Assembly (NCBI RefSeq): GCF_024171725.1
Contig: NZ_JAMTCG010000006.1
Coordinates: 62,001 to 126,000 of the forward strand
DNA from: Williamsia serinedens
GTDB taxonomy: Bacteria; Actinomycetota; Actinomycetes; Mycobacteriales; Mycobacteriaceae
Reading direction: 5' to 3'
DNA length: 64,000 nucleotides
The stretch's first letter is position 1; each line of letters opens with the position of its first letter. Positions 33,272-40,535 of the stretch are shown one piece after another. The notes beneath the pieces were generated by a model. It ran no database searches. It saw nothing but the letters and a program-made list of their open reading frames with translations, and was not told the origin of the DNA. A program made the translations under genes and the position numbers.

Positions 33272-33287
33272 GCGTTCCGCGGAACGC
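33272..33287. repeat. 16-bp palindromic repeat, copy 1
   Basis: GCGTTCCGCGGAACGC, a perfect palindrome 20 nt upstream of the membrane-protein start. Identical copies are at 33430-33445 and 34890-34905. I found no further copies in the window, so all three cluster around the DUF222/HNH gene. Confidence 0.85.
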
Positions 33288-33429
33288 CCGGACGGGCTCT
33301 CGAGGATGGAGGGGGCCACCGCGTCGTGGTCAGCGAGCACCCGAGGGTGGCTCGACGACAAGACACACGACGCGATCACCCTCCATCATCATGACCGGTC
33401 ACCCCACGCGACGCAGGAGGTCGGTGCGG

Positions 33430-33445
33430 GCGTTCCGCGGAACGC
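33430..33445. repeat. 16-bp palindromic repeat, copy 2
   Basis: GCGTTCCGCGGAACGC, identical to copies 1 and 3. Its last base touches the stop codon of the DUF222/HNH gene (33446-33448), so the gene body begins directly at the repeat edge. It could also act as a hairpin terminator. Confidence 0.85.
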
Positions 33446-34831
33446 TCACGCTGCGGCCACCTGCTCGGCCTGTTCACGTCGCCAGGCCCACGCGGCGTAG
33501 AGGACTTCGGTGGTGTAGCCGAGGTCGAGTTTCCCGCCGTTGACGGTGGTCAGTCCGTCGACGGGGACTGCGGTGTCGGGCCTCCACCCGGTGGGTGCGG
33601 TCATCGCCGGTGCGTCCCGGAGCAGGGACCCGTCGGGTGTGTGGAACGTGAAGAGTTGATGCCCGCGCGCGACGATGCCGAACTCCCCACGGTGCAGAGC
33701 CCGGTGATGGGTCGAGCAGAGCAGCACGATGTTGTCGGGGTCGGTGGTGCCACCGTCGCGCCAGAACGTCACGTGGTGGGCGTGCAGGTGACGCGTCCGC
33801 CCGCATCCCGGGTGGCGGCAGCCACGGTCTCGCTGGAACACGACCTGCAGCAGACGTCGGCTCGGCAACCGCCGCTTTCGTCCCCACCGCAGGACGACGC
33901 CGTGGCGACCTCGCTTGTCGGTGACGCGGCGAACTGATCCACCGCACGACGCCTCGTCGACCTCACCGTCGTCGAGGGCAGGTCCGCCGTCGAGATGAGG
34001 ATTGCTCGAGTTGCCGTCGGCGTCCTCGGTGGAGTGGACGAGGATTTCCGCTCCGGGCACGAACTCGGGCACCGACACCGCGTCGGCGACCGTGTCGGCC
34101 ATCGCGATCACTGCCTCGGCGATGTCGGACGGGACACCGCGCCACAGATCGGCGCGCGACGCGGGCTCGCCCGGATCGATCGGCGGCGTACCGCTGTCCG
34201 TAGCGGCGGGAAGGTCGACGTCTGTGTGCGTGCGGGTGCGTTCGTACTCCGCGCGGGTCACTCCGGCCAGGAACCGTGCCCCGTCGAGCGGGGCGAGACG
34301 CATCGTCACCGACAGCGTGCCGTCGTCGTTCCAGCGCCATCGGCCCCGCGACTCGACCGCACCGGACTCCCGTTCCTCGTCACGCCGGTCGATGTGCCGG
34401 AGCGAGCGAACCAGCCGTTCGACCTGTGCCGCCGTCGCAGACAGCGCGACGTTGCGCAACTCCTCCTCGCGGTCGGGAGTGGCTACGCGGGTCAACGCCC
34501 GGATCTTCGAGTACGACAGCGTCCCCTGGGCGAAAGCCGAATGCAGCAGGGGCAACTCGGTCAGCGCATGCGCGACACGCAGATGATCCTGGGCGGCCCG
34601 CTGTGACATCCCCGCCTTCCACGACAACCAGTGCGCGCACGACGCGATCCCGTGTCCCGACCATCCGTGGCGGGTGTCGAACTCGACCAGCAGATCGAAG
34701 AACCGCGCCGTCAACGCTGCGATCTGCCCCGCGTACCCCACGATGCGCTCACCGAGCTGCGCGTCGCTCAATTCCTCCATCGCGGTGTCGTCGAACATCG
34801 AACCCACCGCGTGCAGCGCCGTCACCGACAT
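33446..34831 (-). CDS. DUF222/HNH endonuclease domain protein (13E12 family)
   Basis: 461 aa. N-terminal DUF222 (about residues 25-260; WSGHGIASCAHWLSWKAGMS is diagnostic) and a C-terminal HNH nuclease motif: CRHPGCGRTRHLHAHHVTFW, then DPDNIVLLCSTHHRALHRGEF, with the His-His, Asn and His residues intact and a CxxC-type zinc pair. This is the 13E12 repeat family, multicopy in mycobacteria and used as an attachment target by phiRv prophages. ATG at 34831. It is bounded by identical 16-bp palindromes at 33430 and 34890, which suggests a discrete unit. Confidence 0.9.
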   Translation of the reverse strand: MSVTALHAVGSMFDDTAMEELSDAQLGERIVGYAGQIAALTARFFDLLVEFDTRHGWSGHGIASCAHWLSWKAGMSQRAAQDHLRVAHALTELPLLHSAFAQGTLSYSKIRALTRVATPDREEELRNVALSATAAQVERLVRSLRHIDRRDEERESGAVESRGRWRWNDDGTLSVTMRLAPLDGARFLAGVTRAEYERTRTHTDVDLPAATDSGTPPIDPGEPASRADLWRGVPSDIAEAVIAMADTVADAVSVPEFVPGAEILVHSTEDADGNSSNPHLDGGPALDDGEVDEASCGGSVRRVTDKRGRHGVVLRWGRKRRLPSRRLLQVVFQRDRGCRHPGCGRTRHLHAHHVTFWRDGGTTDPDNIVLLCSTHHRALHRGEFGIVARGHQLFTFHTPDGSLLRDAPAMTAPTGWRPDTAVPVDGLTTVNGGKLDLGYTTEVLYAAWAWRREQAEQVAAA

Positions 34832-34889
34832 GAGTCCCCCTCATCCCGAACCGATGCCGCCACCGTACAAACGTGCACCGACAATCCGA

Positions 34890-34905
34890 GCGTTCCGCGG
34901 AACGC
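34890..34905. repeat. 16-bp palindromic repeat, copy 3
   Basis: GCGTTCCGCGGAACGC, 59 nt upstream of the HNH gene start and 20 nt after the stop of the convergent-side PPK2 gene (34926). Copies 2 and 3 enclose a 1444-nt segment that contains only the HNH gene. Confidence 0.85.
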
Positions 34906-34925
34906 CCCGGGGCCGGGACTGCCGC

Positions 34926-35876
34926 CTATTCCCCCAGCAGGTCGCGGGCGCGTCCGACGATCAGCGGGTCCGGGGTGCCGACGATCGTGTCGTCCTTGCC
35001 GTCGTAGTCGAAGAGGCTCAGGACGTGGCGCATCGCGTTGACGCGCGCCCGCTTCTTGTCGTTGCTCTTCACCACGGTCCACGGGGCGAGGTCGGTGTCG
35101 GTGGCGGCGAACATCTCCTCCTTCGCCGCGGTGTAGCGGTCCCACTTGTCGAGCGACGCGAGGTCCATCGGCGAGAGCTTCCACTGCCGCACCGGGTCGA
35201 CCTGACGGATGGCGAAGCGCGTGCGCTGCTCGAGTGCGGTGACCGAGAACCAGAACTTCACGAGGTGGATGCCGTCGTCGATGAGCATCTGCTCGAACAG
35301 CGGGACCTGGCGGATGAACCGCTCGTGCTGGGCGTCGCTGCAGAACCCCATCACCCGCTCGACACCGGCACGGTTGTACCAACTGCGGTCGAACAGGACG
35401 AGTTCGCCGGCGGCGGGCAGGTGCGACACGTAGCGCTGGAAGTACCACTGGGTGGACTCGCGCTCCGACGGCTTCTCCAACGCCACCACACGGGCGCCGC
35501 GCGGGTTGAGGTGCTCCATGAACCGCTTGATGGTGCCGCCCTTGCCCGCCGCGTCCCGTCCCTCGAACAGGATGACGTGGCGCGCGCCGGTCTCCTTCGA
35601 CCACTTCTGCAGCTTGAGCAGTTCGATCTGCAGCAGGCGCTTCTCGGTCTCGTACTCGTGGCGCGCCATGCGCTCGTCGTACGGGTAGTCCTCACGCCAG
35701 GTGTCGACGACGGCGTGGTCACGACTCACGATGAGCCGCGGGTCGTCGTCGTCGCTGTCGTCGACGGTGAACCCGGACGTGTCGGCGAGGTCGACGACGC
35801 GGGCGAGTTCGTCCCGCCCGACGGAACGGCTCAGGTCGACGAGGTCGGCCCGTGGGGCATCGATGAGTTCGCTCAC
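34926..35876 (-). CDS. ppk2: polyphosphate kinase 2
   Basis: 316 aa PPK2. Walker A is FEGRDAAGKGGTIKRF (about residues 104-119), Walker B/lid is LFDRSWYNRAGVERVMGF, and RQWKLSPMDLASLDKW is the typical core sequence of PPK2 class I. These enzymes make GTP or ATP from polyphosphate. It is clearly a different subclass from the shorter enzyme at 13996. GTG start at 35876. Having two PPK2 proteins about 20 kb apart suggests separate nucleotide specificities. Confidence 0.93.
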   Translation of the reverse strand: MSELIDAPRADLVDLSRSVGRDELARVVDLADTSGFTVDDSDDDDPRLIVSRDHAVVDTWREDYPYDERMARHEYETEKRLLQIELLKLQKWSKETGARHVILFEGRDAAGKGGTIKRFMEHLNPRGARVVALEKPSERESTQWYFQRYVSHLPAAGELVLFDRSWYNRAGVERVMGFCSDAQHERFIRQVPLFEQMLIDDGIHLVKFWFSVTALEQRTRFAIRQVDPVRQWKLSPMDLASLDKWDRYTAAKEEMFAATDTDLAPWTVVKSNDKKRARVNAMRHVLSLFDYDGKDDTIVGTPDPLIVGRARDLLGE

Positions 35877-35934
35877 GCGCGTGAATGTAGGACGCGCAGG
35901 CGACGTGGTGGTTGCGGGCGGGTGAACGCCGCGC

Positions 35935-36489
35935 TCAGCGCACGCTGTTGTTCAGGTAGTTCCGGCCGGTGCCGATGCAGTACTTGCCGGTGACGCTGTC
36001 GTAGGCGGCCGCGAAGCCACCCGAGCAGCGCACGCCGTCCGGGCCGGCGTAGGTGGTGCCACCGATGCCGGCGATCGCGACGGTCAGGCCGCCGTTGCGT
36101 GCCTGGGACAGCGCGAAGCCACCGGGGCCGAACGTCACCGAGTAGGCCGTCGAGTTGTTGCTCGCCCCGGCCAGCGCCGCCCCACCGGGAACGGTGTTGT
36201 ACGCGTTGGCATGTCCGCGGTTCGCGGCGGCACCGATGGCACTGCCGGCGCCCGACCGGTCCTCACCGTGCGCCGACGAGGTCGCGTCGGACTTGGCCCC
36301 GCACGAGCCGTCGCCGACCACCCGGTTGACCTGGTTCGCACCGACGGTGTCGCAGACGAGCGGTGCGGCCGACGCCCCGCCCGCACCGATGGTCCCCAGC
36401 ACGCCCATGGCGCCCGTGCCGATGACACCGACGACGGCCGCGCGCAGCGCGACACGACGACGAACGGCTTGACCGGAATGCCCGAACAT
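35935..36489 (-). CDS. secreted Gly/Ala-rich protein (DUF6764-like)
   Basis: 184 aa. A signal peptide (VALRAAVVGVIGTGAMGVLG, cleavage likely after ASA) is followed by a mature part with paired cysteines (CDTVGAN, GSCGAKSD, VRCSGGF, KYCIGTG) and many GA/NA repeats such as GSAIGAAANRGHANAYN. It looks like the actinobacterial DUF6764 family, but I am unsure. ATG at 36489 has GAGGTGG upstream. A small, exported, disulfide-bonded protein; function unknown. Confidence 0.65.
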   Translation of the reverse strand: MFGHSGQAVRRRVALRAAVVGVIGTGAMGVLGTIGAGGASAAPLVCDTVGANQVNRVVGDGSCGAKSDATSSAHGEDRSGAGSAIGAAANRGHANAYNTVPGGAALAGASNNSTAYSVTFGPGGFALSQARNGGLTVAIAGIGGTTYAGPDGVRCSGGFAAAYDSVTGKYCIGTGRNYLNNSVR

Positions 36490-36614
36490 GAACCACCTCA
36501 ATGAATCTCGATGCGACCGACGGACGACCACCGTCAGGGACAGGTGAACAGTACCCGCGTCACGGCAGCGTCGAGGTGGGGACACGCATCGATCCGGTCA
36601 CGACCGGCACGCGG

Positions 36615-37055
36615 TCACGACGAGCGGCGCTCGGCCTCCGCGGTCAGTCCCTTCTTGGCGGTGTCGAGGGCCTTCTTCTGACCCTGCTTCACGACGAGGC
36701 CGGGCAGCTTGATCTTCAGGTCGACCTCGAGCTCGAAGTCGACATGGCAAGAGTCCGCGGACTTCTCGGTGACGGTGTACTTCCCCTTCTGCGCCTTGAG
36801 CTGATCGCTCTCGACGAGCTGCCAGGAGCAGCTGTTGTCGGTCCAGGAGTACTCGAGGACCTCGTTGTCGGTGACTCCGGACATGCTGACCTGCAGCTTG
36901 ACCTTCTTCGGTCGACCGTCGTCGTCGGTCTCGAGGATCTCGGCGCTCTTGTGCGGACCCGACCAGTCGGGGAGCGACTCCACGTCGAGAAGGATCTCCA
37001 TGATGACGGAGGCGGGCGCGTCGACGTCGAAGTCGGTGGTTCCGTGGACAGCCAT
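36615..37055 (-). CDS. SRPBCC-family (polyketide cyclase-like) protein
   Basis: 146 aa START-like fold. It opens VHGTTDFDVDAPASVIMEIL and continues VESLPDWSGPHKSAEIL, which matches the coenzyme Q-binding/polyketide-cyclase (Rv0854-type) group in mycobacteria. The internal cavity probably binds a hydrophobic ligand. No catalytic residues can be assigned. It stands alone between a secreted-protein gene and a DUF4166 gene on the same strand, with a 53-nt gap to the latter. Confidence 0.83.
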   Translation of the reverse strand: MAVHGTTDFDVDAPASVIMEILLDVESLPDWSGPHKSAEILETDDDGRPKKVKLQVSMSGVTDNEVLEYSWTDNSCSWQLVESDQLKAQKGKYTVTEKSADSCHVDFELEVDLKIKLPGLVVKQGQKKALDTAKKGLTAEAERRSS

Positions 37056-37107
37056 GGGGAGAAGTTACCCCGTGCGGTTCGCGCCGCTGTGCGGAACGGC
37101 GACCGCG

Positions 37108-37782
37108 CTACTCGCGGTCCTCGAGGCGGAGCGGCCACGCCTCGTCAGGGATGTCGTGGATGGTGCACGGCTGATCCGCGGCGGTGAACCACCCGCGGAA
37201 ATGCATGATCTCGCCGAGGGTCACGTTGCGCACCGTGGCGTCGAGTCGGAAGCGTTGCTCCTCGTCGTCCCACTCCTCCACGTAGCGCATCGAGGTGGAG
37301 AAGAGCCCCCGCATGCCCAGCTTCATCCCGCGGCTGAGCATCTGCATCGGCTCGCTCTCCAACACCAGGGATCCGCCCTCGCCGACCCGGGGGTTCAGCG
37401 GGATGAGCATGTCGGGTCCGTCGCCGAAGTAGTCGACGAGACCGCCGGAGCCGTTCACGAGCAGCGAGTGCAGTCTCTGCTCGCCGGTGGAATAGGCGAA
37501 CCGACGGATCACGGCGAGGTTCTCCCGACCCCGCTCGTCGCGGTAGCAGTAGTTGTCCATGAAGAACGGCACCAGTCGGCTGGTGGTCGTCGGCATGACG
37601 TTGCGTCGTCGGAACATCCGCAGCACCGGCGGGGTCAGCTTCGACGTGCAGTAGACCGACTCGACGATCCCGCTCGTCACCTGGGCTATCCCCGACGTCG
37701 AGTCGACGCCGTACCGCCACTGGATGTTCGGGTGCAACTTCTCGAAGTCGCCGCCCAGGGCAGCGCGGTACACGGGGGTCAT
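37108..37782 (-). CDS. DUF4166 domain protein
   Basis: 224 aa. GDFEKLHPNIQWRYG near the N-terminus and FRGWFTAADQP at the C-terminus fit DUF4166, a domain of unknown function sometimes joined to saccharopine dehydrogenase-like proteins. No signal peptide or membrane segment. ATG at 37782 is the first residue that matches the family. Upstream it faces the divergent quinone-oxidoreductase gene across 144 nt that carry a 10-nt direct repeat. Confidence 0.68.
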   Translation of the reverse strand: MTPVYRAALGGDFEKLHPNIQWRYGVDSTSGIAQVTSGIVESVYCTSKLTPPVLRMFRRRNVMPTTTSRLVPFFMDNYCYRDERGRENLAVIRRFAYSTGEQRLHSLLVNGSGGLVDYFGDGPDMLIPLNPRVGEGGSLVLESEPMQMLSRGMKLGMRGLFSTSMRYVEEWDDEEQRFRLDATVRNVTLGEIMHFRGWFTAADQPCTIHDIPDEAWPLRLEDRE

Positions 37783-37851
37783 GCTGCATCCCCGCCCCGC
37801 CGCGACATGGTTGTGCAATCTACTACCGCCCCCGACGCCCCGGAAGCCACT

Positions 37852-37883
37852 CGTGCACCACTGATACCTCACGCGTGCACCAC
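37852..37883. promoter_or_regulatory. CGTGCACCAC direct repeat
   Basis: CGTGCACCAC occurs at 37852-37861 and 37874-37883, start-to-start 22 nt (two helical turns), each with a GTGCAC palindrome core. It lies between the divergent DUF4166 and quinone-oxidoreductase genes, so it is a plausible operator. No regulator is adjacent. Confidence 0.35.
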
Positions 37884-37926
37884 CGTCGGCGGAATGAGCA
37901 CCCCCGACGGTCGTGTTGTCCGCCAC

Positions 37927-38868
37927 ATGAGCGCAACCGTCGTCGCCACCGCCTTCGGGGGACCCGAGGTCCTCGCCGTCCGCGATCTGGATGTCACCGA
38001 CCCGGGGCAGGGTGAGGTGGTCGTCGACTTCCACGCCGTCGGGGTCAACCCGGTCGAGTACAAGACGTACAGCGGCGCGATGGGGTCCGACGAGTCCACG
38101 CTGCCCATGCGGCTGGGCAACGAGGGGGCGGGCGTGATCGTCGCCGTCGGACCCGACACCACCGGCCCGGCCGGTCCGCTCGCCGTCGGCGACGAGGTCG
38201 TCGTGTTCCGCGGCGTCGGGACGTACTCCGCGCGCAGCGTGCAGCCGGCGTCGGCGGTCGTACCGAAGCCCTCGGCCCTGTCGTGGGAGGTCGCGGCGGG
38301 CATGCTGCTCACCGCGACGACGGCCCACGACGGCCTCGAGGTCGTCGGGATCACCGCCGACGACACTCTCCTGGTCCACGGGGCGAGCGGCGCGGTGGGT
38401 CTGGCGGTCGTGCAGTTGGCGCGGCTCGCCGGCGCCCGGGTCATCGGGACCGCGCGGGAGGAGAACCACGGGTTCCTCCGGGAGATCGGTGCCGAGCCGG
38501 TCGCGTACGGCGACGGTCTGCTCGATCGGGTCCGCGAGCTGGCCCCCGACGGGGTGACCGTCGCCTACGACGCGGTGGGCACCGACGAGGCGGTCGACGT
38601 CTCGCTCGCGCTGGTCGAGGACCGCACGCGCATCGTCACCATCGCGGCGTTCGGGCGCGCGGAATCCGACGGGTTCCGCAGCATCGGAGGCGGCGACCCC
38701 GAGAGCAGCCGCCGGCGCGACGCCGCACGGACCGATCTGCTCGCCCTCGCCGCCGACGGGCGCCTGCGCACCCCGATCGCGCGGACGTTCGCGCTGAGCG
38801 ACGTCACAACGGCACACACCGAGCTCCAGCGGTCGCACCCGATCGGCAAGTTCGTCCTCCTGCCCTGA
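37927..38868 (+). CDS. quinone oxidoreductase (zinc-independent MDR)
   Basis: 313 aa medium-chain reductase. GroES-like N-terminal domain (AFGGPEVLAVRDL, VGVNPVEYKTYSG, GNEGAGVIVAVG), then the NADPH Rossmann motif HGASGAVGLAVVQLA. The zinc ligands of alcohol dehydrogenases are absent, as in the QOR/zeta-crystallin branch. It reduces quinones or enones with NADPH. ATG at 37927 matches the family N-terminus; an in-frame ATG at 37894 is possible. Confidence 0.87.
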   Translation: MSATVVATAFGGPEVLAVRDLDVTDPGQGEVVVDFHAVGVNPVEYKTYSGAMGSDESTLPMRLGNEGAGVIVAVGPDTTGPAGPLAVGDEVVVFRGVGTYSARSVQPASAVVPKPSALSWEVAAGMLLTATTAHDGLEVVGITADDTLLVHGASGAVGLAVVQLARLAGARVIGTAREENHGFLREIGAEPVAYGDGLLDRVRELAPDGVTVAYDAVGTDEAVDVSLALVEDRTRIVTIAAFGRAESDGFRSIGGGDPESSRRRDAARTDLLALAADGRLRTPIARTFALSDVTTAHTELQRSHPIGKFVLLP

Positions 38869-38928
38869 CCGTCGGCCCGGTACGTTCGCCCGCAGGGGCA
38901 TCACGGCCCGCCGACACCCGGGAGATCC

Positions 38929-39678
38929 ATGCCGCTCACCGAGCAGCTCCAGGCGAAGCCCGACCACGGTTACGTCTTCACCACGCAGTGGCCGGTCCGC
39001 ACCAGCGACATGAACGAGGCCGAGGTGCTCGGCGCGGACTCGGTGGCGCGGTACCTGCAGGAGGCCGGCGCGCTGCATCTCGCCGACGGTGAGGCACTGG
39101 CCGACCACCAGTTCTGGATCGCGCGGCGGACGGTCATCGACATGATCGAGCCGATCAGCTGGCCGAACACGGTGACGGTGTCGCGCTGGTGCTCGGCGCT
39201 GTCGAACCGCTGGTGCGACATGCGCGTCCGCATCGAGGGCAATGGTGGCGGCCTGATCGAGACCGTCGGGTTCTGGATCAACATCAACATCGAGACCCGC
39301 GGGATCGGTCGCATGAGCGACCACGTCATCGAGCGACTCTCCACCACCGCCGACGACACCCGACTGCGCTGGAAGCCGTCGATCCGCGAGCCGATGCCGC
39401 CCGAGTCGGACCGGACCTTCCAGATCCGCCGCACCGACACCGACCGCTTCGGTCACGTCACCAACGCCATCTACTGGCAGATGGTCGCCGAGGTCTACCC
39501 GGAGGTCGCCGACCTCATCACCGGGCCGCACCGGCTCGTCGTCGAGTTCGACACCCCGATCATGGTCGGCGAGGAGGTCCACATCACGTCCGCGCCGATC
39601 GACACCGGTGTCCTGATCTGGATCTCGGTGGGCGGCGAGTGCCGGTCGCACGCGTCGATCACACGGTTGCCAGACTGA
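38929..39678 (+). CDS. acyl-ACP thioesterase-family protein, first of a pair
   Basis: 249 aa, two hotdog domains as in acyl-ACP thioesterases (PF01643). RTSDMNEAEVLGADSVARYLQEAG opens domain 1, and RRTDTDRFGHVTNAIYWQ in domain 2 is the Asp/His/Asn-type active-site loop. Released acids would come from acyl-ACP or acyl-CoA. ATG at 38929 with GGAG upstream. Its paralogue starts 6 nt after its stop, so it is a tandem duplication. Confidence 0.82.
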   Translation: MPLTEQLQAKPDHGYVFTTQWPVRTSDMNEAEVLGADSVARYLQEAGALHLADGEALADHQFWIARRTVIDMIEPISWPNTVTVSRWCSALSNRWCDMRVRIEGNGGGLIETVGFWININIETRGIGRMSDHVIERLSTTADDTRLRWKPSIREPMPPESDRTFQIRRTDTDRFGHVTNAIYWQMVAEVYPEVADLITGPHRLVVEFDTPIMVGEEVHITSAPIDTGVLIWISVGGECRSHASITRLPD

Positions 39679-39684
39679 GGGGCG

Positions 39685-40461
39685 ATGCCTCTCACCGATC
39701 GCCTCGTCGACCTGCCCTCCGAGGGCTACGTGTTCCACACCTCGTGGCCGCTGTCGAGTGCCGACATCGACCAGCACGAACGTCTCAGCGTCGACGGTGT
39801 CGCCCGGTACCTGCAGGAGGCGGGTGCCCAGCACCTCGTGGACGCCGGCGCCTTCGAGGCGCACAAGTTCTGGATCGTGCGGCGCACCGTCGTCGACGTG
39901 ATCCGTCCGATCACCTGGCCCGACACGGTCCAGCTGTGGCGCTGGTGTGCCGGGATCTCCCCGCGGTGGTGCTCGATGCGGGTACGGATCACCGGCGACG
40001 GGATCGACGGTCAGCCGGGCGGTCTCATCGAGACCGAGGGCTTCTGGATCAACATGAACATGGAGACGAAGTCGCCGGGACGCATGGAGGACCGCTTCTT
40101 CGAGAAGCTCGCGACCACCACCGACGAGCGGCGCCTGCGCTGGAAGGCCTGGCTCTCCCAGCAGCCGACGTCCGACGACGGACCGGTGTTCGCGCTCCGT
40201 CACGCCGACACCGACCGCCTCGACCACGTCAACAACTCGATCTACCTGCAGGCGCTGCGGGAGGTGTTCCCGGAGGCGGGAGCCCTCGTCGAGCACCCGT
40301 ATCGGCTGGTCATCGAGTACGACAAGCCGATCACCTACGGCGAGACCGTGCGCATCGTGTCCGAGTGGTTCGACCACGAGACCGGTCCCGGGATGCTCGT
40401 CTGGCTGACCGTCGACGGCGACGTCCGCGCCCGCGCGTCGATCACCCCGCTGGCCGCCTGA
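39685..40461 (+). CDS. acyl-ACP thioesterase-family protein, second of a pair
   Basis: 258 aa paralogue of the previous gene with the same double-hotdog layout: SADIDQHERLSVDGVARYLQ in domain 1 and RHADTDRLDHVNNSIYLQ in domain 2. The residue pattern D..DH.NN is closer to the plant FatA/B and 4HBT motif than the first copy (GHVTN), so the two probably differ in substrate. It is followed by the AcnR-type operators and tam. Confidence 0.82.
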   Translation: MPLTDRLVDLPSEGYVFHTSWPLSSADIDQHERLSVDGVARYLQEAGAQHLVDAGAFEAHKFWIVRRTVVDVIRPITWPDTVQLWRWCAGISPRWCSMRVRITGDGIDGQPGGLIETEGFWINMNMETKSPGRMEDRFFEKLATTTDERRLRWKAWLSQQPTSDDGPVFALRHADTDRLDHVNNSIYLQALREVFPEAGALVEHPYRLVIEYDKPITYGETVRIVSEWFDHETGPGMLVWLTVDGDVRARASITPLAA

Positions 40462-40464
40462 CCC

Positions 40465-40493
40465 TTGTGACGCCGTAGCAGTACGCGCATACT
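40465..40493 (+). promoter_or_regulatory. tam promoter
   Basis: -35 TTGTGA (40465-40470) and -10 CATACT (40488-40493) with a 17-nt spacer, a good sigma-A-like match. The first AcnR-like palindrome (40479-40494) covers the -10, so bound repressor would exclude RNA polymerase. The start site would fall at about 40500. Confidence 0.55.
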
Positions 40494-40518
40494 GTTTACA
40501 AGCAGTACGCGCGTACTG
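40479..40518. promoter_or_regulatory. two AcnR-type operators before tam
   Basis: CAGTACGCGCATACTG (40479-40494) and CAGTACGCGCGTACTG (40503-40518), the latter a perfect 16-bp palindrome, are spaced 24 nt apart. Both resemble the C. glutamicum AcnR motif CAGNACnnncGTACTG; the second matches every fixed position. They overlap the tam promoter and its initial transcribed region. Confidence 0.7.
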
Positions 40519-40535
40519 TGAGACGAGGAGGCGAC

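Noticed and set aside
33446..34831. DUF222/HNH gene as an insertion sequence with terminal inverted repeats
   Set aside because: The palindromes are self-complementary and identical, not an inverted pair. No target duplication or transposase fold is seen, so only a loose mobile-unit hypothesis is kept.
37108..40377. A single 1089-codon frame including the DUF4166 protein
   Set aside because: Everything upstream of the ATG at 37782 opposes the quinone reductase and thioesterase genes and looks like shadow translation.
40479..40518. CRISPR-like repeat array
   Set aside because: Only two palindromes with an 8-nt gap and no further units; they fit an operator pair.
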